A stretch of DNA of 64,000 bases from Coleophoma eucalyptorum (taxonomy: Eukaryota > Ascomycota > Leotiomycetes > Helotiales > Dermateaceae). Where the stretch lies: assembly GCA_026120035.1 (NCBI GenBank), contig JALRME010000028.1, positions 129,255-193,254 of the forward strand, written 5' to 3'. The notes beneath the pieces were generated by a model. That model was not told the DNA's origin and searched no databases. It saw only the letters and a program-made list of their open reading frames with translations. The first letter of the stretch is position 1. Each line of letters opens with the position of its first letter. Shown piece after piece: positions 46,460-57,355 of this stretch. The position numbers were made by a program, and so were the translations under genes.

Positions 46460-49400
46460 GATCGAAAGAGAGTAAGTTCCCAAAGGAAAACTCAAGTAAG
46501 TGAATGTGATGAACGAGAGTTCGGTTTGGTCGGAAAGGACGAAAGAATGGAAGGACTGAAGCCGATGATTAGATGGCCTTGCATTTTGAGGGCAGTTGGG
46601 TTAGTTATATAGGTATGAAGCAGACAAGCTTTCGCAGGGCTGGTTAAGGATCGAGTGAAAGGTTCATCTCGGCAATGAATGCCAGATGCTAGATCGTGGA
46701 TTGATCCATGGGTCCAGGAGAAGCACTCGTCACGATACATCGAGGGTCTATGCCCATCCTTCCTCGCAGCGGCTCAAGTTGAAACGAAACAGGGCTAGCT
46801 GACGTGACGGGGCAGGAAACAGACAAGCGTGTGGAATCCGGACTGGGTTGGGCTGGGCTGTGTGGGGTAGAGAGCAGCGAGCAGAGAGCAGAGAGTAGGA
46901 TGCAGGATGCAGGATGGTTAATTGAATGAGGACTCTAACCGAACCGTTGCGGCTGTGAACCGGCAGTCAAGCGACGGCTGAAATTAAGGTAGGCCCTATC
47001 CTCGAGGATTGTAGACGCGTCACTCGCTTCTTGGGGATTGGGATGAACGCAGGTGCAGCCCGCCGTGACGCGGATCCTGCTGTGTCAGGGCCGTGGTGGT
47101 GCACTCTTCGTTGGCAAACAAGCAAACAGGACTTCGGCAAATATCCCTAGCGTGCATCGGCATTTTGCTGCTCCATATAAATTAGACGACCTTGCATTTT
47201 ACCCGTCCTGTCGGCACATTTCTCGTACCACACCATTTGTGCCGCAGTTGAGAAGAAGGTTGCATACACCACGCACACCCACAGCCCCGTCTAATGACCG
47301 GCCGGTACAGGTCAACGCTTCCCTCCCATTATACTCATCATTGAAATCGTAAAATGTCACTGATGTCGTGTGTTTGGTGGTGAGTCGAGATGCTTAGAAT
47401 CGAGGACGAAATGCACGGAGGTACCGGAGGCAAGTTAAGTCACCGCCTCCAATTGATTGGAGGGGTTGGCCAAGTGGGTAAGGCCATCCGGGTCATGGAA
47501 GATCCTTTCTGCCTCGTGTGCTCCTGAGGCTTCAACACGACCCTTTCTACTCATCGTACACCCTGGACGGACCACCTACAGTATGTCACAGATCTGGTGA
47601 AGGCATAGCAAATAAGAAATTAAGATACTGTGAAGTATCACTTACCCACTAGTTAGTGGGAATAAAATATGCAGTCGATCAGTCTACGTGGGAAAGTTCT
47701 GATTCAGTTTGCCAGGCACAAAACTTTGTTCGTTGGCGGAGCAAAGCCCTGTCGGCCGGAGCGAGCTGTAACAAGCATAACCCTACAAGAAGATTAGATT
47801 GCTTGTAGTCCTTTTCCAAATACGGTAATAATCTTGGTTTTCCATATCTATTTCAGGTCACTTGGGATTCGTCTCCCTGTTTTTAAGGCATGGCTTGTTT
47901 GCTTGATCCGATAATAGCAAAGCTTGTATATCATGGGAGAAAGCACGGAGCCTTTACCCTCAGCCAGGTAAAGTATCTAAAACATCAATATTAGTCGTCT
48001 CTTTACCATCCAATGTCAGACGCGAGGAATGACTTAGACCGACCCCAGTAGGTAAATAGTGATTTATATGGAATGGATCGAAGATGTCCTTGAACTCTAG
48101 TTGAAGAAATTGGAGGCTTCATGCGGCTGAGCTACGACAACAAGCCCCTTTAAAGTGGTTCACAGCTGTCTGACCCCATTAGTCTTCGAATATGCGTGTG
48201 ATAACGCTGGACTACGACAGTCATACAAGTACAGCTCCATCATACTAACTAGTGACATACCAACGAAATGGACGTACGAAAACGCATTATGCAAATGGCA
48301 ACGAAGCACTACTACAATTGAATCTCAAATCAACCGATATGGTTACATGAGTGATACAGCAACGCCGGTATATTTTTAAAACGCCCTCAAGCTACCTAGC
48401 ATGAGGTTGCAACTCATTCAACATTCACCTTTAGCAATAATTGTTCCTAGTAGCAGTTACACCTTCCCAACACCCACAGTGCTCAGATCACCAGGTATGG
48501 CAACCATCAGAAACTGCGATATATTTTACTTGTGGCTGAATACTGCCGTCTCGCCACAAGATTACGCAAGCCTCCATGGAATTCACAAGGGCCCATAAGG
48601 ACCCAGTAGCTTCTCGTTGTCACCCCTTTAAGGCCCGATCAACGTTCTCTTCAAATGGTTCTACCTCTAATTCAGCGCACGAAGTGTTCTCGAACCATTT
48701 CCATCGAGTCGAGCACGGATGGACAGTTCATGGCGATGTTGTCGTCCTCCAACTTCGCGTCAAGCCCGATGCCAAACTGGTTATCGCTTTCTGCTTCGCC
48801 AGCATCCCTGTTGAACTTCTTCTCCGTTGTCAGGATGAGTATTTCTTTTCGCATGCGCATGCAAGATTGTCAGCTTCTTGGAAATACACCCTGAGTCTAA
48901 AATTAAGGCTTCTTGTGGCTCGATAGGAGCTCCAGAGCCTGAATTTTCGAGCCAATCCGTATTGGGAAACCTGCAGCAGCTATAATATGACCTCTCTTAT
49001 GGTCTTTCTTTAGTTTTTTGAGACTGCCCAGTAAGACCTCCTTATGTCTTTGTATCCTTGAGATGTGATTACAATTCAGTGCCTTCCATCAATCAACCTT
49101 GGCTCTTGTTGTCTCCATGCGCAGTTCGATTCTGGCCTGATAGGAATTGTCAGTGCCAGTTTCCCATTAAATTAAATGTATACTTGTGATATCCCCTTAT
49201 ACGGAGCCCGATTGAAGCTGATAACATTAGATAGTGCCTTTGAAATCGACTCAATTCCAAAGATGTCGATGCAGGCGAAAAGCTTTTGGATTCCCGTGAC
49301 AGATAGACCTTTACGGAATTCAGGGTTACGAATATAGGGTTATCGTAGCTCCACCGTCCAGCTTCCTTGCACGGGTTGCCCAACCCATGTTGGAGCGTGC

Positions 49401-50250
49401 TCGCTACAGCAACCTACTAGCGATGTCAAGCCTGCAACCGCCTAACCGCTTGCTCGAACTCTTTATATCATCTGCATCAAGATCCCTGGCAGTGCAGTCA
49501 CAACGACGAGTCTATTTTTATTCCGTTCGAAATAGGTTGGAACCTCTCTACTGGATTCTCGACTGAACTCGTGGGGATCCACTGATCCGCCGCGCATACA
49601 CTGTAGCCATAGTATCGGAACATTTCTTGCAGCTCGATATAGATATTTCCCTGTTATGGAATGTTCTATCGTTATTGATCCAGACAATTAGGTAGGGCAA
49701 AGATGGGTATGAAAAGGCCCTGGGGTGCGTCTCTCTCTATGGTGAGTAGAGTGTAATAGATGTGAATGTTTATGAAGAGAGCCGAGGCTGTTAAACTCGA
49801 AGCGAGTTGCCATGAAGTGGAAGGTAGCGTATTTGTTAGCGTCTATGTGACTTCAGCTACATAAATTTGAGTTGTGAGTGATTTGAATTACTGGAACTAC
49901 CTCACCTAGCTCGCAAACTGCAGAATTTAGCAAAACTTAAGTGTCCGAAACGAATTGGGATACGAAAACCGTTTTACTTATGATAGAATGAAAGCTTGTA
50001 TTTCCGTAGTCTAAACACAAATAATTTAGAGACTTGCTTGCTTGAGCGAGGCACTAACATCTTGTCAACTGAACTGGCTACAAGTCAAGCGAGCCCTCGA
50101 GTGTAGTACTTCTTAACTACAAGGCAAGCAGATATTGTTCCACCGACCTTCAGGACCTTTGCTTTACTCTCGCCATCTTGGAAGGATCTCTCCATTAGTC
50201 ATGTGACAGGTATTTCAACTGTCTAGGTCATTCTGTAATACTTTGTTACA
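46460..50250. other. Large gene-poor intergenic region
   Basis: This is 3.8 kb with no convincing gene. It starts with the tannase promoter (TATA box listed separately) and a GCAGAGAGCAGAGAG / GATGCAG simple-repeat patch near 46865-46915. The short ORFs around 48155-48926 (both strands) and 49150-49687 have no recognisable domain. No tRNA or transposon ends are visible. Confidence 0.5.
46605..46611 (-). promoter_or_regulatory. TATA box of the tannase gene
   Basis: TATATAA on the minus strand lies 146 bases before the tannase ATG, a distance similar to those of the two neighbouring hydrolase genes. Confidence 0.45.
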
Positions 50251-51644
50251 ATGGAAATAAACAACGACCAATCTTTCAATCAGACAGAATATCTGTGTAC
50301 GGCCGCGTTCGCTTACTGTCAAAATTGCGACTACAAGATCCCATACGATGAGGTAGACTGCGCATGTTGCTTCACGCCAATTTCTATGATCCAGAGAACA
50401 CGCTGGAAGGACCGCGAGGAGGAACTGCAAGATCTTCTGCCAATGGAAGACCTGACGAATCCAGCAGCTTCCAAAGTCAATTCCTTTACGAGTTTCAGCC
50501 AGCTACCATCCGAAATTCGTATGAAGATCTGGAGAGATGCACTTCCAGGACCTCGTGTTGTTCACGTTATGTTTGGGTTGCTGGCACATCGGGCTTGCAG
50601 CCAAGTTTGGCCTACTAAGGATGTGCAGATAGCCTCAAGCGACTTTTACAACGTGCGGTGGAAAGCTAGCATACCTTATCAACAACGCTATGGATTCCGA
50701 ACCAAGACACCGCCACCGAGTTTACTTTACGTCTGCAAAGAGTCACTGTCTGTTACAAAGCACTTTTATACTCGGTCATTTGGTTCGATCAACGCCCTTC
50801 CTGATGTGTGGTTCGACTTTGTCGCAGATACATTATGTCTAGATGTTTCAAGTGATAATTTATAACTGAGCTTCTCGTCCAAGATGGCATAGGGGATTCT
50901 CACCAAGTTATGAAAGACATGCAGCTAGTCCAAAACCTAGCTTTGCTCCTGCCATGCCCTCGGCCGTGTGCTCCTCTTAAACAAGTACCTCTGAGAGTTC
51001 TCCAAAAGTTTGACAGGGTCAAGAGACTTTCGATAGTCGCCAAAAGACACCGTATCGCCGATACCGAGAATCTAGAGTTTATGGATATCATGGATATTGA
51101 CTCGGCAGTTGACATTTACAAGCAGTCTTACAGGTTTGAGAATGAAATGGAGCTTAGAGATAGGAACGTCGAATACGAACAAGACCTTCGATCCCATTTT
51201 AGGTTCAACATGCCATTATACAGAAAACTCCGCTTGAAGAGCTGCATAAATTACGAACTAGTTCACGACCTTTGCCATTATGCACCACTGCCCTTTGTCG
51301 AACACAAAATCATCACGACAGCCTCGACCAAAACAGCCATCAATGAACTGAAAACTATGTTTGACAACAAGCGAGCCAAAAAGGTAGCCAGAGAAAGAAC
51401 AAAGGGCAAGTTGAAGGTTCTGTTTCAGGATTGTGATGGGGGCCAAAATATCTTTGAGGTTCAAGAAGTTAGTATAATCTGAAAGTGTTTTAAATTCATT
51501 GAGCTCGAATACTTGGAGTATTGGAAAGAGGATGTTTCTATTGTACTTCTGTATCAGAATGGCCAGCTCGTGGATTTAGACACCAGCTGGTTTGAGGCTG
51601 GGATTGAATATGGTAAGGTTTTAGATGTCATTTTCCAGAAATGA
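50251..51644 (+). pseudogene. 2EXR-domain protein gene, probably broken
   Basis: The first open frame (50251-50865) begins with a Cys-rich N-terminus (CQNCDYK, CACC) and carries the 2EXR signature: FSQLPSEIRMKIWRDALPGPRVVHV, then LLYVCKESLSV, FYTRSFGS and VWFDFVADTLCLD. It stops at 50865. The coding character continues at once in another frame (from about 50859, ITELLVQDG) to a TGA at 51480-51482, and again in that frame (ELEYLEYWKEDVSIVLLYQ) to a TGA at 51642-51644. Thus one frameshift and one in-frame stop interrupt a gene of about 460 codons. Introns of 41 nt (50852-50892) and 36 nt could remove both, but both are shorter than any other intron here. 2EXR proteins form large, variable fungal families of unknown function, and decay is common. 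Confidence 0.6.
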
Positions 51645-52031
51645 CCTTGAATCATGTGAATTATGTTAGATAACTTGCCTTATGGTAGCTTTCTGGTATA
51701 GAAGAAACAAAAGTAATGCTAGTTGATTCGAGTACATCAGATAACAATAATCCTTCAAAATGGATCAATTTACTGATAGCGACAGATGCCTACAGCGCGA
51801 TCATCGGAGATATGCTTTCGTTGGCCACAATTTCCATAGAATACGATTCATCGAGAAGCGAAAATATTATAAAATCATCACTATGGTAAGTTGCGTCAAG
51901 CGCCTAGAATATAAAAGTCATTTTACGTGTAAATATACTCTAAATAAGCGCTGGAATATACTATGAATTCACATTATTGTTTTGCAGCGTCGAGATTTAC
52001 AGATTTCAGTTGCCTTGGCTTTTTTGAAATT
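51645..52031. other. Intergenic
   Basis: The gap lies between the broken 2EXR gene and the 3' end of BET4. A small ORF (51760-51966) has no recognisable features. Confidence 0.45.
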
Positions 52032-53367
52032 CTATAACCCTCTGAAATCCTTTTCTAAATCATCCCATCTTCCTCTTCTCAAAGGATCCAATTTCCTTAA
52101 TTCTGCCAACCATGTTTTACAATCCTGCAGCTCATCTGACATTGGTGGTCTTTCCTCGAGCTGCCACAAACCCATTGTGTTTCCCATTAGAGCGTTGTAA
52201 ATCCATTTGCATTCTTCTTCTCCGTCAAGCATCTCTTTCACATTCTCTATTTGGACAATTACATAGGCGGATCTCTCGGCTAATGACATATTTGGCGTGA
52301 TCGTTGAGTGCCTTACTGGCTCCAGAAGATTGGTCATCAGATACTCATGATAGAACCAGGCGGATTGATTGTAAGCATCTGTCCAGAGTGCTTTGGCGAT
52401 TAGGTCAAATTCTAGAGATTGTTAGCTGGTTCCGCCTCATTCATTCTGATCGAGTAGCTACCATTATCAAGAAATCTAAGCCGTGCAGCATCGTCCGATC
52501 TGCGCTCATTTAAGAGTTTGGGTATTAATTTGCTTCGTGTATGCAAAGCAGAAAAGTTGGAAAGGCTTGCGGAAAACATCTTCGTTGTGTATGCGAACTC
52601 TGTTTCAACCATGCTCGTGCCTCCCAGTTCGGAGCTCTCCAGCTCAGCAATGATCTTTCGTCGATAGCCCCATCCATGGAAGTTCCGATTATCCCTCGTC
52701 AGCATCTTTCCTACAAGTCCGAGCTCCTGCGTCCACATTGCTCGAGCAATATCCACATCTAAACGCTCTTTCGCTTGCTGCAGCAACCATAATCTGTAAT
52801 TCCAAATCCAATAGCATTTTGGCCAACCCATCAAGAGTGGCACTAGAAACGCTAGATCATTCTTGATTGCGTCAAGTGTTGTACCACTCTTCCCAGTCAT
52901 CTGGGAGTTTTGGCTCGGCAGGGTCGCTTGGGACGAGGAGGAGGAGGAACCGTCGGAAGAGGTTGTGGTAGTGCCGGTCTGAGAAGTACTCGGCAACTCC
53001 GTCGAGGGCAATGATGAATCCGATGGTTTGGAGAATAAGCCATACGTTAGCAAGCGTCTGCGGACGTTCCATATTGTATAGTATTCCGGATTCTTGGTGA
53101 GAAGTTTTGATGTGAGCTCGAGAACTTCAAGGCTGTATTCGTGCCCCGAGATCTGCAGAAAGTCAGACATATGCGCGACTAGGAATATGGATTCTTGCCT
53201 TGGTTTGTACAAGATCGACTAGGGCCTTGTAATCCTTGATATCTTTCTCTTCCTTCAAACGCGCTTGCTCGTCCTTCGTCGTGTTGGTTGAGGGGCGAGG
53301 AACACCATGCTGTCTGACCGATCAGCGCAGATTCATGATAAAAATGCGTATATCATACGCTTGCCAT
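52032..53367 (-). CDS. BET4: Rab geranylgeranyltransferase alpha subunit (Bet4)
   Basis: Four exons on the minus strand: 53367-53359 (9 nt, MAS), 53309-53199, 53152-52462 and 52411-52032, giving 396 aa. Five prenyltransferase-alpha repeats are visible: YYTIWNVRRRLL, CYWIWNYRLWLL, NFHGWGYRRKII, NFSALHTRSKLI and QSAWFYHEYL. A Ser/Thr-rich insert of about 45 residues splits repeats one and two, as in other filamentous fungi. With the beta subunit (Bet2) it adds geranylgeranyl groups to Rab C-terminal cysteines presented by the escort protein, so Rab proteins can bind membranes. Cytosolic, expected essential. Intron 2 (53198-53153) appears to use a GC donor (AAG|GCAAGA) and CAG acceptor; an in-phase GTACAA donor 12 bases earlier would drop VQTK. 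It shares a 503-base divergent promoter with the APC/C activator. Confidence 0.93.
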
Positions 53368-53870
53368 ATTCAGAGTACGCGGGCTCTCTTACGAGGATGT
53401 AGAGCTGTAGGTTGATGGTGTGACGTTGAAGCCTTGTCGCAATAGAAGAGAGTACGAGTCGTGGGTCCGATAAGCGAAGCTGCAGCCTTGTCATGCGGTT
53501 CCGCTGGTGGTCCGTCCTTCCTTCTTCAACTTCAACGCCTCCACGTGAGATACGGCTCTTGATACATATTGCTCTTTTCCCTCGCTCCTTTTACTTTCTC
53601 CTTCTTATACCATGAACTTTCCAAGTATCAATAGCATCCGGTATCAAGGTATAGTATTGTCCTATCTGGTCATCTCCAGATTGCTGGAGTTTACAGGGAT
53701 TCCAAGTCATCCCGTAGACTCAATCGGACTATTTAAGTGCCATGCTCAACGACTCATTCTTCTTTCATTACTCCTTGCCTCTCATTTCTATCTCCAAGGA
53801 GGTTTGATTTCCTAAAGTCTCTGTAGCATATCAACGAACTCAATCGTCTTTCTTTTTCCGACTCCATAAT
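53368..53870. other. Divergent promoter of BET4 and the APC/C activator
   Basis: This 503-base region contains a CACGTG at 53542-53547 and a pyrimidine-rich stretch before the activator ATG. No ORF of note. Confidence 0.5.
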
Positions 53871-56345
53871 ATGCAGGCTGGTCAATTCTCTTTGATGGGA
53901 CCGATGACTTTTGGCAATGATAGACAGTACGAACTGCTCAAAGAACATTGCCATAGCCTCTCGGGGCCGTTTTATCATGATAGCCCGTCATCAAAAACTG
54001 CTTCTATGAAGACAGCCAGATGTCCACTCACGCCACCAAGCCCGGCAGACTCTGGATATGGCTCAGGGTCCGAATTGGCTCGCCCGAAATCAATCAGCCC
54101 TAAGAAGTATCGTAGCTATGCTGGTAAGCCACATCCTGATTTAAGCACGTGAGGACTAAATCTTGAACCAGATCTGAGCAAGTATCGTGAAAAGCGCCTT
54201 GAAAAATACGGTCAGTGTGATGGGCCAGCAGATGGTTCTGTAGACATCTTCAAATCCATGACATTACCTCGTCGATTCAAGTCACGGTCTCAATTACATT
54301 GCTTAAGGACTCCAACGCGGCCATCCTTGAAAACATCGAATACAGACCCTGGAATCCCTTCAACCAAATCCAATAAAGCCTTAGACAGATTCGTATCAAA
54401 GCGTCGACTCACCCTAGAACCAGCCGTAGAAAGCTTCCACTCTAGTATAGAGCCATCCCAGATGACCCCAAACGAGAAGCTATTACGACATAATGGTGAG
54501 AGTCCAGATCCTTTTCTTAATCGCCGTCGAGCCACTTCACCTTCGCCATTCGCTCAAAAATGTCCAGTTCGGCAAAATATCGTACGTGTTCGTAGCGGAA
54601 GTGCTACAGTACTCACCTTTCAACATGATCCTTGCGCACCTAATGACCACCAACAGATCAGCGTTGGTACTATCTGGAATGTAGGTGGTATTGCCCCGTC
54701 CAGCGCTGGGGTGTCAAATGGTCGTGGTGGAATGCTTGGACGAGGAACAAATGCACCTTTTTATGTATCTGACTTTTCAGACGCACGAACTAAAGCTCAA
54801 CATAGTCAAGAGGTACATGAAGGGAGATTAGCAACTGCACTCGATCTGGATCGGATGCAGAGGATATTTGAGTATCGACGGCCATCGAATCCAAATGATG
54901 CTACGCTGTTGGTAAAGAAGCGCAGGCATTCTGACATAAATCAAAAGACTATTTGGAAGAACGGTGAGTGGAAAGTGCCTGAACAAGGTCCAAAGACGAC
55001 TTCACCCCCTGAAGATCGGGTCTTGCCATCCACACCGTTCAAGGTACTTGATGCACCACAATTGCGCGACGATTTTTACTGCTCTGTTTTGGCGTATTCA
55101 GCTACTTGCCACACAATGGCTGTGGGATTGGGGGCGGTTCTTTACAGATGGTCAGAGCAGCACGGCGTCCACGTTCTATCCCCAGGAAAGAATGACGGGA
55201 GTTGGTTGACATCTCTTGCCTTCTCTTCGACTCAAGGTCAGAGGTGTATACTTGCGTTCGGTCGATCCGATGGATCCATCAACCTTTTGTCGATTTATGA
55301 TGGAACTCTCGGGAAGAATGAATTGATACTTCCACGCTTCGAAGTTCGACAGCCATGTCCTGTTGCCTGTGTGGCATGGAAGCCAACTGTAAATACGCGT
55401 CGTTCCAAGAACCCATCTAGCAGTGGTATGGTTGTCCAAACTGAAGTTCTTGTTGTGGGAGATGAGATTGGCAATGTCTACATTTACTCCGTTGAGTGGC
55501 CAGGCAAATGGGAAGTCAGCCGTGATGGTTGGCCAGGCTCAATGACATTATCGGCCAGAATTTCTGTTCACAGCCAGCAAATATGTGGACTTGCATTCTC
55601 ACCAGATGGCTGCATGTTTGCCACAGGAGGCAATGACAATGTTTGCGCTTTATTTCAAACTACAAAGGTTATGGATGGTACTCGAGATGAAAATCCAGTT
55701 GTGGTGACTGACATTAACGGTGTCCGGTCTGTTCGACCAGTTGCTGATCAGAACGGTGTGAGAACCATCTTACAGGGTTCAGAGAAGCATAGATGGATGC
55801 ACAACGCAGCTGTGAAGGCAATTGCATTTTGTCCTTGGCGTCCCGGCCTTCTTGCCACTGGTGGAGGAAGTAACGATAAGTGTATTCACTTTTATCATAC
55901 AGCATCAGGCGCAACACTTGCTACCATCAGTGTGGCCGCACAAGTCACCTCGCTAATATGGTCAACAACTCGAAGGGAGATAGTTGCAACTTTCGGTTAT
56001 GCACAACCAGATCACCCATATCGAATTGCAGTTTTCTCTTGGCCAGAATGTAAACGGGTTGCTGCAATTCGATGGGAGAATGCAGACCGAGCGCTTTATG
56101 CTATCCCATATCCTGGAGGACCAAACGAGGTAAGAAGTAGTGGCAGTCGAGAAGGCAGTGTCGGTTCTACACGCACCGCAAGGGAGGGTTGCATAGTGGT
56201 GGCTTCTAGTGATGAGAGCGTCAAGTTTCACGAGGTGTGGGCAGCAGGTCAAAAAGCTACTGCAGGCGGTCAAGGGCTACTTGGCGGGAGCGACATCATT
56301 GAAGAATCGGAAGGGATTGACCGCGAATTGGAAGTCATTAGATAA
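53871..56345 (+). CDS. Cdc20/Cdh1-family APC/C activator, Ama1-like
   Basis: Two exons, 53871-54123 and 54172-56345, joined by a GTAAGC..CAG intron, give 808 aa. The N-terminus is basic, Ser/Pro-rich and disordered, with PPSPADSGYGSGSE. A C-box-like motif DRFVSKRR lies at residues 156-163, and the chain ends in Ile-Arg: the two elements by which Cdc20-family activators dock on the APC/C. The WD40 propeller starts after TPFKVLDAPQLRDDFYCSVLAY, the characteristic lead-in of this family (compare KILDAPELQDDFYLNL in Cdc20/Cdh1), and continues through MAVGLGAVLYRW, CGLAFSPDGCMFATGGNDN and FCPWRPGLLATGGG. Length and divergence fit the meiosis-specific activator (yeast Ama1, fission yeast Mfr1) rather than Cdc20 or Cdh1. 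Predicted role: directing substrate ubiquitination in meiosis or ascospore formation. The Ama1 label is inference. Confidence 0.85.
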
Positions 56346-56653
56346 ACTGCGTACATTACGTGACGTGAGATTCTTAGTTTTGTAATTATGGACGATACCC
56401 AAGGCACCTATTATGCTTCCGATGCCCATTCTGTCACACATTTTGCTGGTTCGAGCACGTTTCAATTAATACCTTTATTGAAATATTTCTATCCACCTTC
56501 ATGGGCCATGACTGTACTCGTGAAGATATTTATATCATCTAACTCTAATTTCGTAACTCTGGAAATATCAAGTTTTCCTTTTAACGCCAAGTTATACAGT
56601 GAAAATCCAACTAGAATGTATCGAAACCAACACATAACTATAGCAGAGAAAGC
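56346..56653. other. Intergenic, convergent 3' ends
   Basis: A short AT-rich gap between convergent genes. Nothing beyond presumed 3' untranslated sequence is seen. Confidence 0.5.
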
Positions 56654-57355
56654 TTACTGATGCTGCTTGAGTGCCTCACGTTTAGCAAGCTCCTTTTCTC
56701 TTGCTTCTTTCTCTCCCTTCATCAATTCCTCTGGACTCCTTCCCAAGACTTCTACCATATCCTCCAAGCCTTTCACTAATTCCTCCTTCTTCCCCGTTTG
56801 ATTCCACACCTCAACAACTGAATCTTCCAGTTTTCCTTCAACAGCACTCTCCAAGCCCTTTCCAAGCGGCAACATCACAACTCCTTCCCATTGCACCAGC
56901 ATTCTCATACCTCTCAACACCTCCCTTAGTTGCTTAGCTGCCTTATCACCGCCGTGAGATCCATACGAAACGATTAATGCCGGCTTCTTGCTCCATTCAT
57001 GAAACAGATTATCGAGTCCCGCTTTCAACGGCGCCGGAATGGACCAGTTGTATTGCGGCGTCACAAATATATATGCATCATGTGACCGGATCTCGTGCGA
57101 CCATTTATCAACCACCTCATGGCCGTACACGGGGTCGCTTGATGGTTGATGTGCGGGAACCACCTTGCCGATTGGTGCCATTGGCAAGTTAGTCCAGTCC
57201 ATGAGATCAATGGTTGTGAGTGTGATCTTTGGCTCGCTGCTATTGAGTGATGCGGATACGGCATCGGTCACGTATTTGACGACTTCTGGCGCTACCCGTG
57301 GCTCCCGCGTGGAGGCGATGATGATGGCGATTCTGAGGGAATTTGTGGATTCCAT
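56654..57355 (-). CDS. NADPH-dependent FMN reductase-like flavoprotein
   Basis: Intronless, 233 aa from the ATG at 57355 (the frame is open further upstream but without another ATG). The flavodoxin-like fold is shown by the first strand and phosphate loop RIAIIIASTREPRVAPEV, the second FMN contact VTPQYNWSIPAPLKAGLDNLFHEW (family PxYNxSxPAxLKNAxD), and PALIVSYGSHGGDKAAKQLREVL. Members are cytosolic quinone, chromate or azo reductases that use NAD(P)H with bound FMN. The C-terminal 70 residues are helical and very rich in Glu and Lys (GEKEAREKELAKREALK), longer than bacterial homologues. The gene is tail-to-tail with the APC/C activator. Substrate not predictable. Confidence 0.9.
   Translation of the reverse strand: MESTNSLRIAIIIASTREPRVAPEVVKYVTDAVSASLNSSEPKITLTTIDLMDWTNLPMAPIGKVVPAHQPSSDPVYGHEVVDKWSHEIRSHDAYIFVTPQYNWSIPAPLKAGLDNLFHEWSKKPALIVSYGSHGGDKAAKQLREVLRGMRMLVQWEGVVMLPLGKGLESAVEGKLEDSVVEVWNQTGKKEELVKGLEDMVEVLGRSPEELMKGEKEAREKELAKREALKQHQ

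Noticed and set aside
45776..46612. 278-codon open frame antisense to tannase exon 1
   Set aside because: It mirrors the strong codon preference of the tannase gene, starts and ends without promoter or domain features, and the opposite strand has a complete, motif-verified enzyme.
46865..46915. Simple AGCAGAGAG/GATGCAG repeats as possible CRISPR or satellite
   Set aside because: Units are short, imperfect and without spacers; ordinary microsatellite in a fungal promoter.
48576..48926. Overlapping ORFs on both strands
   Set aside because: Neither strand gives a family motif or neighbouring exons; kept only as a hint of decay in the gap description.
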